Shown: positions 6,383 to 13,533 of the stretch, piece after piece
Layout of the letters: the number at the start of each line of letters is the position of its first letter
How positions within the stretch are numbered: position 1 is the first letter of the stretch
Origin: CAZTDU01 sp050248795
GTDB taxonomy: Bacteria; Pseudomonadota; Gammaproteobacteria; Burkholderiales; SG8-39
NCBI GenBank assembly: GCA_050248795.1
Contig: JBFWRS010000037.1
Location: 1-31,388, forward strand
Length of the DNA: 31,388 nucleotides
Direction: 5' to 3'
The notes under the pieces: generated by a model
The model's input: only the letters and a program-made list of their open reading frames with translations
Told to the model about the DNA's origin: nothing
Database searches by the model: none
Translations under genes and position numbers: made by a program

Positions 6383-8203
6383 CTACGCGGACCGTCCTGA
6401 CGCCACGCGCACCGCGAACACGCGAAGGTCACTCTCCGCCAGGGATTCGCGCTCCAGCAGCAGTGTCGCGGCATCCTCGAGCGCGTCGCGATTGCGCTCG
6501 AGGATGCCGCGGGCACGCTGGTACGCCGCGCCAACGATCTCCTTGACCGCTTCGTCGATCGCCCGCGCGGTGTGCTCGCTGTAGTTGCGCGGGCCCGTAT
6601 AGCCGGGCACCGGCAGGAGCGGCGACGACTCCTGCTCCAGCGCCAGGTTGGCGAGGCTCTCGTGCATGCCATAGCGGGTGACCATCGAGCGGGCGATATC
6701 CGATACTTTCGCGAGATCGTCTGCCGCGCCCGTGGAAACGCGACCGAACACGATCTGCTCGGCGGCGCGACCGCCGAGCAGCACCGCCATCTTGCTCTCC
6801 AGCTCCTCGCGCGTCATGAGAAAGCGATCCTCCGTCGGGCGCTGAATGGTGTAGCCAAGCGCACCGATGCCGCGCGGGATGATGGATACCTTGTGCACCG
6901 GGTCGGCGCCCGGAAGCGCCATCGCCACCAGCGCGTGGCCCATCTCGTGGTAGGCGACCGTTCGGCGCTCCATGGGATTGAGGATGCGGCTCTTCTTCTC
7001 CAGCCCGGCGACGATGCGTTCGATAGCGACGGTGAAGTCTTCGAGCGCTACCGCCTCGCTTTCCCTGCGCGTAGCAACGAGCGCCGCCTCATTGACAAGA
7101 TTGGCGAGATCCGCGCCGGAGAATCCCGGAGTAAGCGCGGCGACCTGCTCCAGCGCGATGTCCGGCGCGAGCCGGATCCGCTTCACGTGCACTTCGAGGA
7201 TCTGAACTCGCCCGGACTTGTCCGGACGATCGACCAGCACCTGACGGTCGAAGCGGCCCGCGCGCAGCAGCGCTGGGTCGAGCACCTCCGGGCGGTTGGT
7301 GGCCCCGAGCAGGACGAGACCCGTGGCGGGGTCGAAGCCGTCCAGTTCGGCAAGGAGCTGATTGAGGGTCTGCTCCTTTTCATCGTGGCCACCCGCCACG
7401 TTGAAGCTGCCACGCGCGCGCCCAAGCGCGTCGAGTTCGTCGATGAAGATGATCGCCGGCGCTTGCTTGCGCGCCTGTTCGAATAGATCGCGCACGCGTG
7501 CGGCGCCGACACCGACGAACATCTCGACGAACTCGGACCCCGAGATGGAAAAGAACGGCACGCCCGCCTCGCCCGCGACCGCGCGCGCGAGCAAGGTCTT
7601 GCCAGTACCCGGTGGTCCGACCAGCAGCACCCCCTTGGGCAGCCGTCCGCCCAGGCGCCCCAGGCGCTGGGGCTCCTTCAGGAACGCGACAATCTCGCGC
7701 AGCTCGTCCTTTGCCTCGTCCACGCCGGCGACGTCCGCGAACGTCACTTTGGTGTCGGTCTCGACGTAGACCTTCGCCTTGCTCTTGCCGATCGACATCA
7801 TGCCGCCCATGCCATGGCCTCCCATGACGCGCTTGGCGAGGAACATCCAGATGCCGAAAAACACGAGCGCCGGAATGATCCAGCCGAGAAGGTCGCGCAG
7901 GAACGTGTTTTCGACCACGCCGGTGAACTTGACGTCGTACTGCGCAAGATCCCTTGCGAGCGCGGGGTCGACGCGCGTGGTGACGATGCGCGTGCGCCCG
8001 TCGGGCGTGGGCTTTCTCAGCTTGCCCTGGATCACGTTCTCGGCGACCGCGACCTCCTCCAGCTCGCCGGTCTTCAGGTGGTGCAGGAACTCGCTGTAGG
8101 GAATCGGCTGCACCTGGCTCGCGCCGACCCAGAGATCTCGCATCCACACAATCGCGACGATCGCGAGGACAACGTACCAGACGTTGAAGGTCCTCTGCTC
8201 CAC
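6383..8203 (-). CDS. ftsH: FtsH-family ATP-dependent zinc metalloprotease
   Basis: 606 aa from GTG 8203 (GGGGAGG at 5 nt). Two N-terminal membrane segments (about residues 8-20 and 106-123) flank a periplasmic domain. Then come Walker A GPPGTGKT (196-203), Walker B IIFIDELDA (251-259), the second region of homology with NRPEVLDPALLRAGRFDR, and the zinc site HEMGH (419-423). FtsH extracts and degrades damaged or misassembled membrane proteins. The linker after TM2 is rich in Met and His (MGGHGMGGMM). This copy follows an MFS exporter by 1 nt and ends a long stress or metal operon, so it is probably an accessory paralogue rather than the housekeeping one. The family call is certain; the accessory role is inferred. 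Confidence 0.95.
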   Translation of the reverse strand: MEQRTFNVWYVVLAIVAIVWMRDLWVGASQVQPIPYSEFLHHLKTGELEEVAVAENVIQGKLRKPTPDGRTRIVTTRVDPALARDLAQYDVKFTGVVENTFLRDLLGWIIPALVFFGIWMFLAKRVMGGHGMGGMMSIGKSKAKVYVETDTKVTFADVAGVDEAKDELREIVAFLKEPQRLGRLGGRLPKGVLLVGPPGTGKTLLARAVAGEAGVPFFSISGSEFVEMFVGVGAARVRDLFEQARKQAPAIIFIDELDALGRARGSFNVAGGHDEKEQTLNQLLAELDGFDPATGLVLLGATNRPEVLDPALLRAGRFDRQVLVDRPDKSGRVQILEVHVKRIRLAPDIALEQVAALTPGFSGADLANLVNEAALVATRRESEAVALEDFTVAIERIVAGLEKKSRILNPMERRTVAYHEMGHALVAMALPGADPVHKVSIIPRGIGALGYTIQRPTEDRFLMTREELESKMAVLLGGRAAEQIVFGRVSTGAADDLAKVSDIARSMVTRYGMHESLANLALEQESSPLLPVPGYTGPRNYSEHTARAIDEAVKEIVGAAYQRARGILERNRDALEDAATLLLERESLAESDLRVFAVRVASGRSA

Positions 8204-8204
8204 G

Positions 8205-9359
8205 CTAGCCTCCCCTTTGCAGCGAAAGCATCCGCATCACCATCGCCAGAGCGACGGCCCCGGCGCCCAGCGCGGGCAACGCGCTCGTGCCTATCGCGGC
8301 GAATAACGCGCCGCCGAGCATCGAGCCGGCAGCCTGCCCGGCCGTGATCGCGGCATTCTGCGCACCGAGCGCGATACCGCGGCGTGCGCCTCCGGCCGCG
8401 GCCATCTGCAGGCCAAGCAGGCCGAAAGCGAGCCCGAGCGCGCCGCCTAGCGGCGCCGCGAGTCCGAGCGTCGCGGCATAGGAGCGCGCGTAGGGCATCA
8501 GAACGAGCACCGCGCCGCCGATGGCGACGAGTACGAGCGCCCACGTGGTGCGTGGCGCACTCACCGGCACGCGCGGCAGGACTACGAGCTGTACGAGGGC
8601 CATGGTCGCGCCACAGACCATGAACAACCCGGCGACTTCTCTGCTTCCGAACCCCAGCGGACCACGCAGGTGCAGTGCCGTTCCAATCTCGAATCCGCCG
8701 AGCAGCAGCGCAACCAGGGCCGCCGCCAGCAGGGCAGTGAGGGCTTCCCGCGTGCGCAGCGCGTCGCCAGCCGCCTCGTGAACCTCGACAGCCCTCGGCA
8801 ATCGCCCGACTGACACGCGAAGCAGTGCCAGTGCAGCCGCGGAGGCCTGGACGCCAAGCGCGAGCCGGACAGCGCGATGCTCGGCGGGCGCGGTTGCGCC
8901 CTCGGCAAAGCCCGCGATCCAGCCGCCGAGCGCCGGCCCGGAAAGATAGCCGCCGAGTAGCGCCGCTCCATACCAGGCGATTCGTCGCGGCCTCGATCGC
9001 GCATCGCCCGTCTCGTAAAGCATCGCCAGCGACGCCGGCAGCACTGCACCGAAGGACAACCCCGCCAGCGCCTGGAACGCATAGAGCTGCGCGACGCCGT
9101 GCTGGAGATAGAAGGGCAGCGCCGCGAGGGCAGCGCCGGCACAACCCGCGGCGATCACGGTTTGGCGGCCCACGCGATCGGAGAGGTGTCCCCACAGCGG
9201 CGCCGCCAGTGATGCGCACGCAAGGAATACCGCAGGGAGCGCGCCAGAATGCCACGCAATGTCCGCGCCCCCGCCCACGCGCAGATACAGCGGCACGAGC
9301 GGCACCAGCGTTCCGTAGCCTAGCGCCACCGCGAACAGCGCGAGGAGCGGGCCGCTCAA
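8205..9359 (-). CDS. MFS transporter, drug-efflux-like
   Basis: 384 aa from TTG 9359, which overlaps the upstream stop as TTGA; a longer TTG start at 9392 exists but lacks a ribosome site. About 12 hydrophobic segments are present. The loop between TM2 and TM3 carries GHLSDRVGRQTVI, the major facilitator signature, and YLSGPALGGWIAGF resembles motif C of drug/proton antiporters. A central cytoplasmic loop (about residues 180-210) separates the two halves. The protein probably exports a small molecule using the proton gradient; the substrate cannot be read from the sequence. It is coupled to ubiB-like and ftsH genes on either side. Confidence 0.85.
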   Translation of the reverse strand: MSGPLLALFAVALGYGTLVPLVPLYLRVGGGADIAWHSGALPAVFLACASLAAPLWGHLSDRVGRQTVIAAGCAGAALAALPFYLQHGVAQLYAFQALAGLSFGAVLPASLAMLYETGDARSRPRRIAWYGAALLGGYLSGPALGGWIAGFAEGATAPAEHRAVRLALGVQASAAALALLRVSVGRLPRAVEVHEAAGDALRTREALTALLAAALVALLLGGFEIGTALHLRGPLGFGSREVAGLFMVCGATMALVQLVVLPRVPVSAPRTTWALVLVAIGGAVLVLMPYARSYAATLGLAAPLGGALGLAFGLLGLQMAAAGGARRGIALGAQNAAITAGQAAGSMLGGALFAAIGTSALPALGAGAVALAMVMRMLSLQRGG

Positions 9360-11020
9360 AGCCGCCCCGACCGGAGCGCCAGCAGCGCCCAAACAATGCC
9401 CAACACGCCCGCTACGCCGAACCCCAGCAAACCGAGCAGCGGCAGTCCCTCCCAGTGCGGACCCGCATGGGTGGACAGCAGAATCGCCGAGCCGAGGAGA
9501 ATCGAGGAAATGATCAGCGCGAACGCCAGCCGGTTGCTGGCCCCAAGCAGATGACGCTGCAGTGACCCGTCGCTATGGTGGCGGATGTCGAAAAGCGGCT
9601 CGCCGCGTTCGAGTCGGTCGATCGCTCGCCGCAATGCGATCGGCGTTTCCCCAGCCAGCTCACGCAAGGCCCACACGAACCGGTAGCCCTTCGCCATCGT
9701 GTCGGCGCCGAAACGCGGTTGCAAGGCATGCCTGAGAAGCCTGCTGGCGTACGATTTGAACGCCGCCAACGAACTGAACTCCGGGTCGAGATTGCGCACC
9801 AAGCTCTCCAGCTCGGTAAATGCCCGCATCAGCATCATCGTCTCGCGCAGCAGCCTGATGCGGTGCCTGCGCCCCAGATCGATGAACTCCCCGAGAATCG
9901 TGCCGAACGATTCCTTCCCAAGCCCGGACGCGCGATAGTACCGATCAAGGGCACCGCCTAGTTCGGCCGTGAAGGCAGCGCGATCGAGCGACTTGGCGGC
10001 ACCGCCCATGCCGAGGAAGGCGCTGGCGACCCACTCCGGATCTCGCGCCATCACGGCGAGAAAGAGCTGGCGCAGGTGCTCCTGCAGGCGCGGCGAAAGC
10101 TCCCCGATCGCACCGAAGTCGTGGAAGCAGAGCCGCCCGTCTGGCAGCAGAAAGACGTTGCCGGGGTGCGGATCGGCGTGAAACACGCCATGCTCGAATA
10201 CTTGCGTGAGGAACAGTCGCATGAACGACTTGGCGAGATCTCGCCGCTGCGAGAAATTCGTCGTCTCGTCGATGCGGTGACCGGGGCTGTGCGTCATCGT
10301 CAGCACGCGGCGTGTGGTGGCGTCCCAGAAGATGGCGGGCACGTAAACCAGCGGCTCCGCCCGATTGAGCTCCGCGAAGCGCTCTACGTTGCGGCCTTCC
10401 TGCTCGAAGTCCAGTTCGCCGCGCAGCGTCGCGGCGAACTCCTCCACCAGCCCCGGCAGATTGAACGGTTGCATCGAGGGTACCGCGGCGAGCATTCGGG
10501 AGACACGCCGCAGCACGGCCACGTCAGCCTCTACCGTGCGGTCGATCCCCGGGCGCTGCACCTTGACGATGACCTTGGCGCCATCGTGCAGCTTGGCGCG
10601 GTGCACCTGCGCCATTGAACCCGCGGCCATAGGCTGGTCGTCGAAATCGGCAAAGATGTCCTCGACGCGCCGACTGGTATCTTCCTCGATAATGCGACGG
10701 GCAGTCTCGGCCGGGAAGACCCCGGCACGATCCTGCAACGCACGCAACTCGCCAACCAGCGCGGTCGGGAACAGATCGTCGCGCTGCGACAGCATCTGTC
10801 CGAACTTGACGAACGTCGGCCCGAGTTCCTCGAGCGCCTCGCGCAGGCGCTGGGCGTCCTCGCGCGTGTGCGCCCCCGCATCTTCGCCGGAAGCACGACC
10901 GAATCCCAGACGTGCAGCGTAGTGGCGCCATCCCTTGGCTACCGCAACGCGGGCGATCGCGGCGAGGCGGGAAGCCTCGCCGGGTGCTCCGCCTGCGCCG
11001 GATTCCGCGCGCTCGCTCAC
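9356..11020 (-). CDS. ABC1/UbiB-family atypical kinase
   Basis: 554 aa from GTG 11020, overlapping the preceding stop (GTGA). The UbiB-family marks are present: KFGQ (about residues 72-75, in GPTFVKFGQMLSQR), an Ala-rich nucleotide loop MAAGSMAQVH, the ExD in RGELDFEQE, HADPHPGN, and the metal-binding DFG in FHDFGAIG. Two C-terminal membrane helices follow (LAFALIISSILLGSAILL and the last 25 residues). UbiB/COQ8 proteins bind ATP and support ubiquinone biosynthesis or lipid and quinone handling. The gene is not near other ubi genes; its neighbours are lactate dehydrogenase and an MFS exporter, so a stress-specific quinone or lipid role is possible. Confidence 0.9.
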   Translation of the reverse strand: MSERAESGAGGAPGEASRLAAIARVAVAKGWRHYAARLGFGRASGEDAGAHTREDAQRLREALEELGPTFVKFGQMLSQRDDLFPTALVGELRALQDRAGVFPAETARRIIEEDTSRRVEDIFADFDDQPMAAGSMAQVHRAKLHDGAKVIVKVQRPGIDRTVEADVAVLRRVSRMLAAVPSMQPFNLPGLVEEFAATLRGELDFEQEGRNVERFAELNRAEPLVYVPAIFWDATTRRVLTMTHSPGHRIDETTNFSQRRDLAKSFMRLFLTQVFEHGVFHADPHPGNVFLLPDGRLCFHDFGAIGELSPRLQEHLRQLFLAVMARDPEWVASAFLGMGGAAKSLDRAAFTAELGGALDRYYRASGLGKESFGTILGEFIDLGRRHRIRLLRETMMLMRAFTELESLVRNLDPEFSSLAAFKSYASRLLRHALQPRFGADTMAKGYRFVWALRELAGETPIALRRAIDRLERGEPLFDIRHHSDGSLQRHLLGASNRLAFALIISSILLGSAILLSTHAGPHWEGLPLLGLLGFGVAGVLGIVWALLALRSGRL

Positions 11021-12027
11021 TTGACTACCCTTGCCTTGGGCGCTCGCGATTCGCCCCTGGAGCGCCCCGCAGGCGTGCTTCTCGTCTCCGCGAATCCGGC
11101 GCTCTCGATCACCGCGCGCACTGCGTTCGCCGAGGCACGCAGGCGTTCTCTCTCGTCGTCCGAGAGTGGTACAGGGAGGACACGGCGTATGCCGGAGCGA
11201 TCGACGATCGCCGGCAGACTCAGGCAGACATCCCGAATTCCGTAGTGACCGTCTATAAGCGTCGAAACGGTGAGCACCGATGCCTCGTGGCGCACGACGG
11301 CCTCGACGATCCGCGTGAGCGCCGCGGCGATGGCAAAGTTGGTGGCGCCCTTGCGGCGGATGATCTCGTAAGCTGCCTCCCGCACGCGGACGGCGATCGC
11401 GTCCATGTCCTCGGGCGTGCACGACATCCCGGTGAGGCCGCAGTACTCTTGGATTTGCACATTGGCGAGGCTCGCGGTGGACCACGCCACGATTTCGCTG
11501 TCGCCGTGCTCGCCGAGCACATAGGCATGCACGTTGCGCGCGTCGACGCCATAGTGCTGCGAGAGTTCGGCGCGCAGTCGCGCCGTGTCAAGCACGGTAC
11601 CCGAACCGAATACGCGCTCGGGCGGAAGGCCAGACATGCGCAGCGCCGCAAAAGTGAGCGCGTCGACCGGATTGGTGGCAATGAGGAGCAGCCCCTCTGG
11701 GTTGGCGCGCACCACTTCCGGCACGATGCCGCGGAGGATCTCGACATTTCGTCGCAAAAGCGCTGGCCGAGCTTCGCCAGCCCGCTGCGCGGCGCCCGCC
11801 GCGACGACCGTTACCGCGGCGCCGACGGCGTCCGCCAAAGAGCCGGCCCTCACCCTTACGGGGGGGAAGAATGGCACCGCGTGCGCGATGTCCATGGCTT
11901 CGCCCTCGGCGCGCGCGCGATCCGCATCGATCAGCACAATCTCCTGCGCAAGGCCCGAGACGGCGAGCGCATTGGCGAAAGTGCTGCCGACGCGTCCCGC
12001 GCCCACGATGACGACTTTGTCGTTCAC
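11017..12027 (-). CDS. ldh: L-lactate dehydrogenase (LDH/MDH family)
   Basis: 336 aa from GTG 12027, overlapping the GAPDH stop (GTGA). The Rossmann motif VVIVGAGRVGSTFA is at the N-terminus. The substrate-specificity residue is Gln (AAGAAQRAGEAR, Q81), typical of lactate rather than malate dehydrogenase, which has Arg. The catalytic DTAR (147-150) and LGEHGDSE (His174) are intact, as is ATNPVD. The enzyme interconverts pyruvate plus NADH and L-lactate plus NAD+. The C-terminus carries an extra Arg-rich tail of about 20 residues beyond the usual end. Translational coupling to GAPDH suggests NADH from the GAPDH step is reoxidised here. Confidence 0.9.
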   Translation of the reverse strand: MNDKVVIVGAGRVGSTFANALAVSGLAQEIVLIDADRARAEGEAMDIAHAVPFFPPVRVRAGSLADAVGAAVTVVAAGAAQRAGEARPALLRRNVEILRGIVPEVVRANPEGLLLIATNPVDALTFAALRMSGLPPERVFGSGTVLDTARLRAELSQHYGVDARNVHAYVLGEHGDSEIVAWSTASLANVQIQEYCGLTGMSCTPEDMDAIAVRVREAAYEIIRRKGATNFAIAAALTRIVEAVVRHEASVLTVSTLIDGHYGIRDVCLSLPAIVDRSGIRRVLPVPLSDDERERLRASANAVRAVIESAGFAETRSTPAGRSRGESRAPKARVVK

Positions 12028-13058
12028 CCGTGCACCTTGCCGACACCCAGCGCGGCGTCGGTCCTCGCGATCGAGGCGGGTGCGACTCGCTCAGCCTGGG
12101 TAAGCGCGCGGATCGCATCGATCGTTTCCGGGATCACGATCGCCTGGTTGTCGACCATGTAGGCGTAGAAGAGCTCGTTGCCTTGCACCTTGAGCATGTC
12201 CTCCCATAGCGCCACCTCGTAAAGGTCCGCTCGCGGGCGGCCGGCATCGGCCATCAGCTCCTTCACCGCGTTGAGCGCCGGCAGGCCGTCGGCGTAGCGG
12301 ATGAGGGCTATGCGCGTGGAGGTGCGAAACGCCGCGAGCACCTCTTCCTTGGACGCCGCCCGCGTCATCTCCACCGCCCAGTAGTGCAGGTGCGCGAGCG
12401 TCTCGGGCACCTTCACCGCCATGGTGACGACGTCGAGATCCGGGTCCACGGTCTGCGCGTCCGGGCCCTGATGACTCGGGATCTCGGCCTCGGGGACGAG
12501 CGTGTTCATGATGCCGCCTTCGTGGCTCTCCCACGGATCGGTAGCGCGCCTGAGCAGCGTGCCGCGCGCCTTGCGCAGCAGCCCCGCGCGCTTGAGCACG
12601 CCCAGCGTCCGCACGATCGAGGTGGTATTGCAGGACACCACGCGCGTCGCGTCGCGCCCGAGCGCGCTCGCGTAGTTGCACTCGGCTACGAACGAGTGTC
12701 CCGTCACCGAGTGCTTCTCGCCGCCTTCGACGATGAACTTGATGCCGCGCTTGCGGTAGGTCTCGACGTTCTTCGCCGCGATCCGCCTGGGCGTGCAATC
12801 AACGACTACATCAACATGGCCGAGGAGGTCTTCAAGGCTGCCGGCGACCTCCAGTCCGCCGTTACGCATGGCATCGGCCGCCTGAGGCGTAGCGGCGAAT
12901 AGCGCCATCGCCCGTTCCACGGCGATGCGCGTGCGCCAGTCGGCCACCACATCCGCTACGCCGACCAATTGCATGTCGTCCTGCCTCGCCACGGCGTCGG
13001 CGACTCGCTTGCCAATCACCCCGTAGCCGTTCACTGCAACCCGGATGCCTTTATCCAT
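12024..13058 (-). CDS. Type II (archaeal-type) glyceraldehyde-3-phosphate dehydrogenase
   Basis: 344 aa from ATG 13058 (GGAG 7-8 nt upstream; a GTG at 13073 is part of the ribosome-site region). The N-terminal NAVNGYGVIGKR-type Rossmann start (VAVNGYGVIGKRVADAV) and RQDDMQLVGV follow the archaeal enzyme, not the common bacterial GapA. The catalytic Cys is in SCNTTSIVRTLG (Cys143). Archaeal type II enzymes oxidise glyceraldehyde-3-phosphate to 1,3-bisphosphoglycerate with NAD(P)+. Archaeal-type GAPDH is uncommon in proteobacteria, which suggests horizontal origin. Coupling to L-lactate dehydrogenase points to a fermentative pair. Confidence 0.9.
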   Translation of the reverse strand: MDKGIRVAVNGYGVIGKRVADAVARQDDMQLVGVADVVADWRTRIAVERAMALFAATPQAADAMRNGGLEVAGSLEDLLGHVDVVVDCTPRRIAAKNVETYRKRGIKFIVEGGEKHSVTGHSFVAECNYASALGRDATRVVSCNTTSIVRTLGVLKRAGLLRKARGTLLRRATDPWESHEGGIMNTLVPEAEIPSHQGPDAQTVDPDLDVVTMAVKVPETLAHLHYWAVEMTRAASKEEVLAAFRTSTRIALIRYADGLPALNAVKELMADAGRPRADLYEVALWEDMLKVQGNELFYAYMVDNQAIVIPETIDAIRALTQAERVAPASIARTDAALGVGKVHG

Positions 13059-13073
13059 CGTAGTCTCCACCAA

Positions 13074-13430
13074 TCAAGTGAAGGGGGCACTGCGCCGCCA
13101 TGACGGCCGTTCCCCGATTTCCCATTCGAGGGTCAGTGCGAGAAGCACGCGGATGAGGACTATGACGGCCAGGACGCCAGCGCTCTCCAGCGTCTGCGTC
13201 ACCGTCACCGTGCGGATGATGTCACCGGCGATCAGGAACTCCAGGCCAAGCACGAGCGCGCGGCCCAGGCCGACGCGCAGGTCTCTGTAGGTCGACAGAA
13301 AGCCTCCTCGCCAAAGCGCCGGCAGCGAGGCGAAAACGGCGACGGCGAAGCCGGCGAGGATCACCACCACACCGACGACCTCAACGAGCGCGCCCGTCAC
13401 GGCGAAAACCTCCTTCAGCGCGTCCATCAC
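13074..13430 (-). CDS. DUF1622-family membrane protein
   Basis: 118 aa from the GTG/ATG pair at 13430/13427, with GGAG upstream. Three hydrophobic segments are visible: VVGVVVILAGFAVAVFA, LVLGLEFLIAGDIIRTV and GVLAVIVLIRVLLALTLEWE. The charged segment RDLRVGLGRALVLGLEFLIAGDI and the ending EWEIGERP are characteristic of DUF1622. Function is unknown. It lies 15 nt upstream of the GAPDH start and follows the CPD-ATPase and a tiny ORF, so it belongs to the same transcription unit. Confidence 0.8.
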   Translation of the reverse strand: MMDALKEVFAVTGALVEVVGVVVILAGFAVAVFASLPALWRGGFLSTYRDLRVGLGRALVLGLEFLIAGDIIRTVTVTQTLESAGVLAVIVLIRVLLALTLEWEIGERPSWRRSAPFT

Positions 13431-13436
13431 GCGGAT

Positions 13437-13520
13437 CTACTCCAGGTCATCGCGCGGTATAGCCATCGTCCACGACCGGGCGCCGGTGAACGGGTCGACC
13501 TCTCTATCGAGTCCAATCAT
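13437..13520 (-). CDS. Candidate 27-aa small protein between ATPase and DUF1622
   Basis: ATG 13518-13520 is preceded by AAGGGAG at 8-9 nt and ends at TAG 13437-13439, which overlaps the DUF1622 ribosome site. The peptide is MIGLDREVDPFTGARSWTMA plus seven residues ending DDLE. It fills the otherwise empty 100-bp gap between two genes in a tightly packed operon. The composition is unlike random GC-rich translation (acidic, no Arg/Ala runs). No known family was recognised. Confidence 0.45.
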   Translation of the reverse strand: MIGLDREVDPFTGARSWTMAIPRDDLE

Positions 13521-13533
13521 GTGTCAGTCTCCC

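Noticed and set aside
6383..8203. FtsH as part of a transmissible protein-quality-control island (tLST)
   Set aside because: No Clp, small heat-shock, HdeD, KefB or DegP-type partners are in the window.
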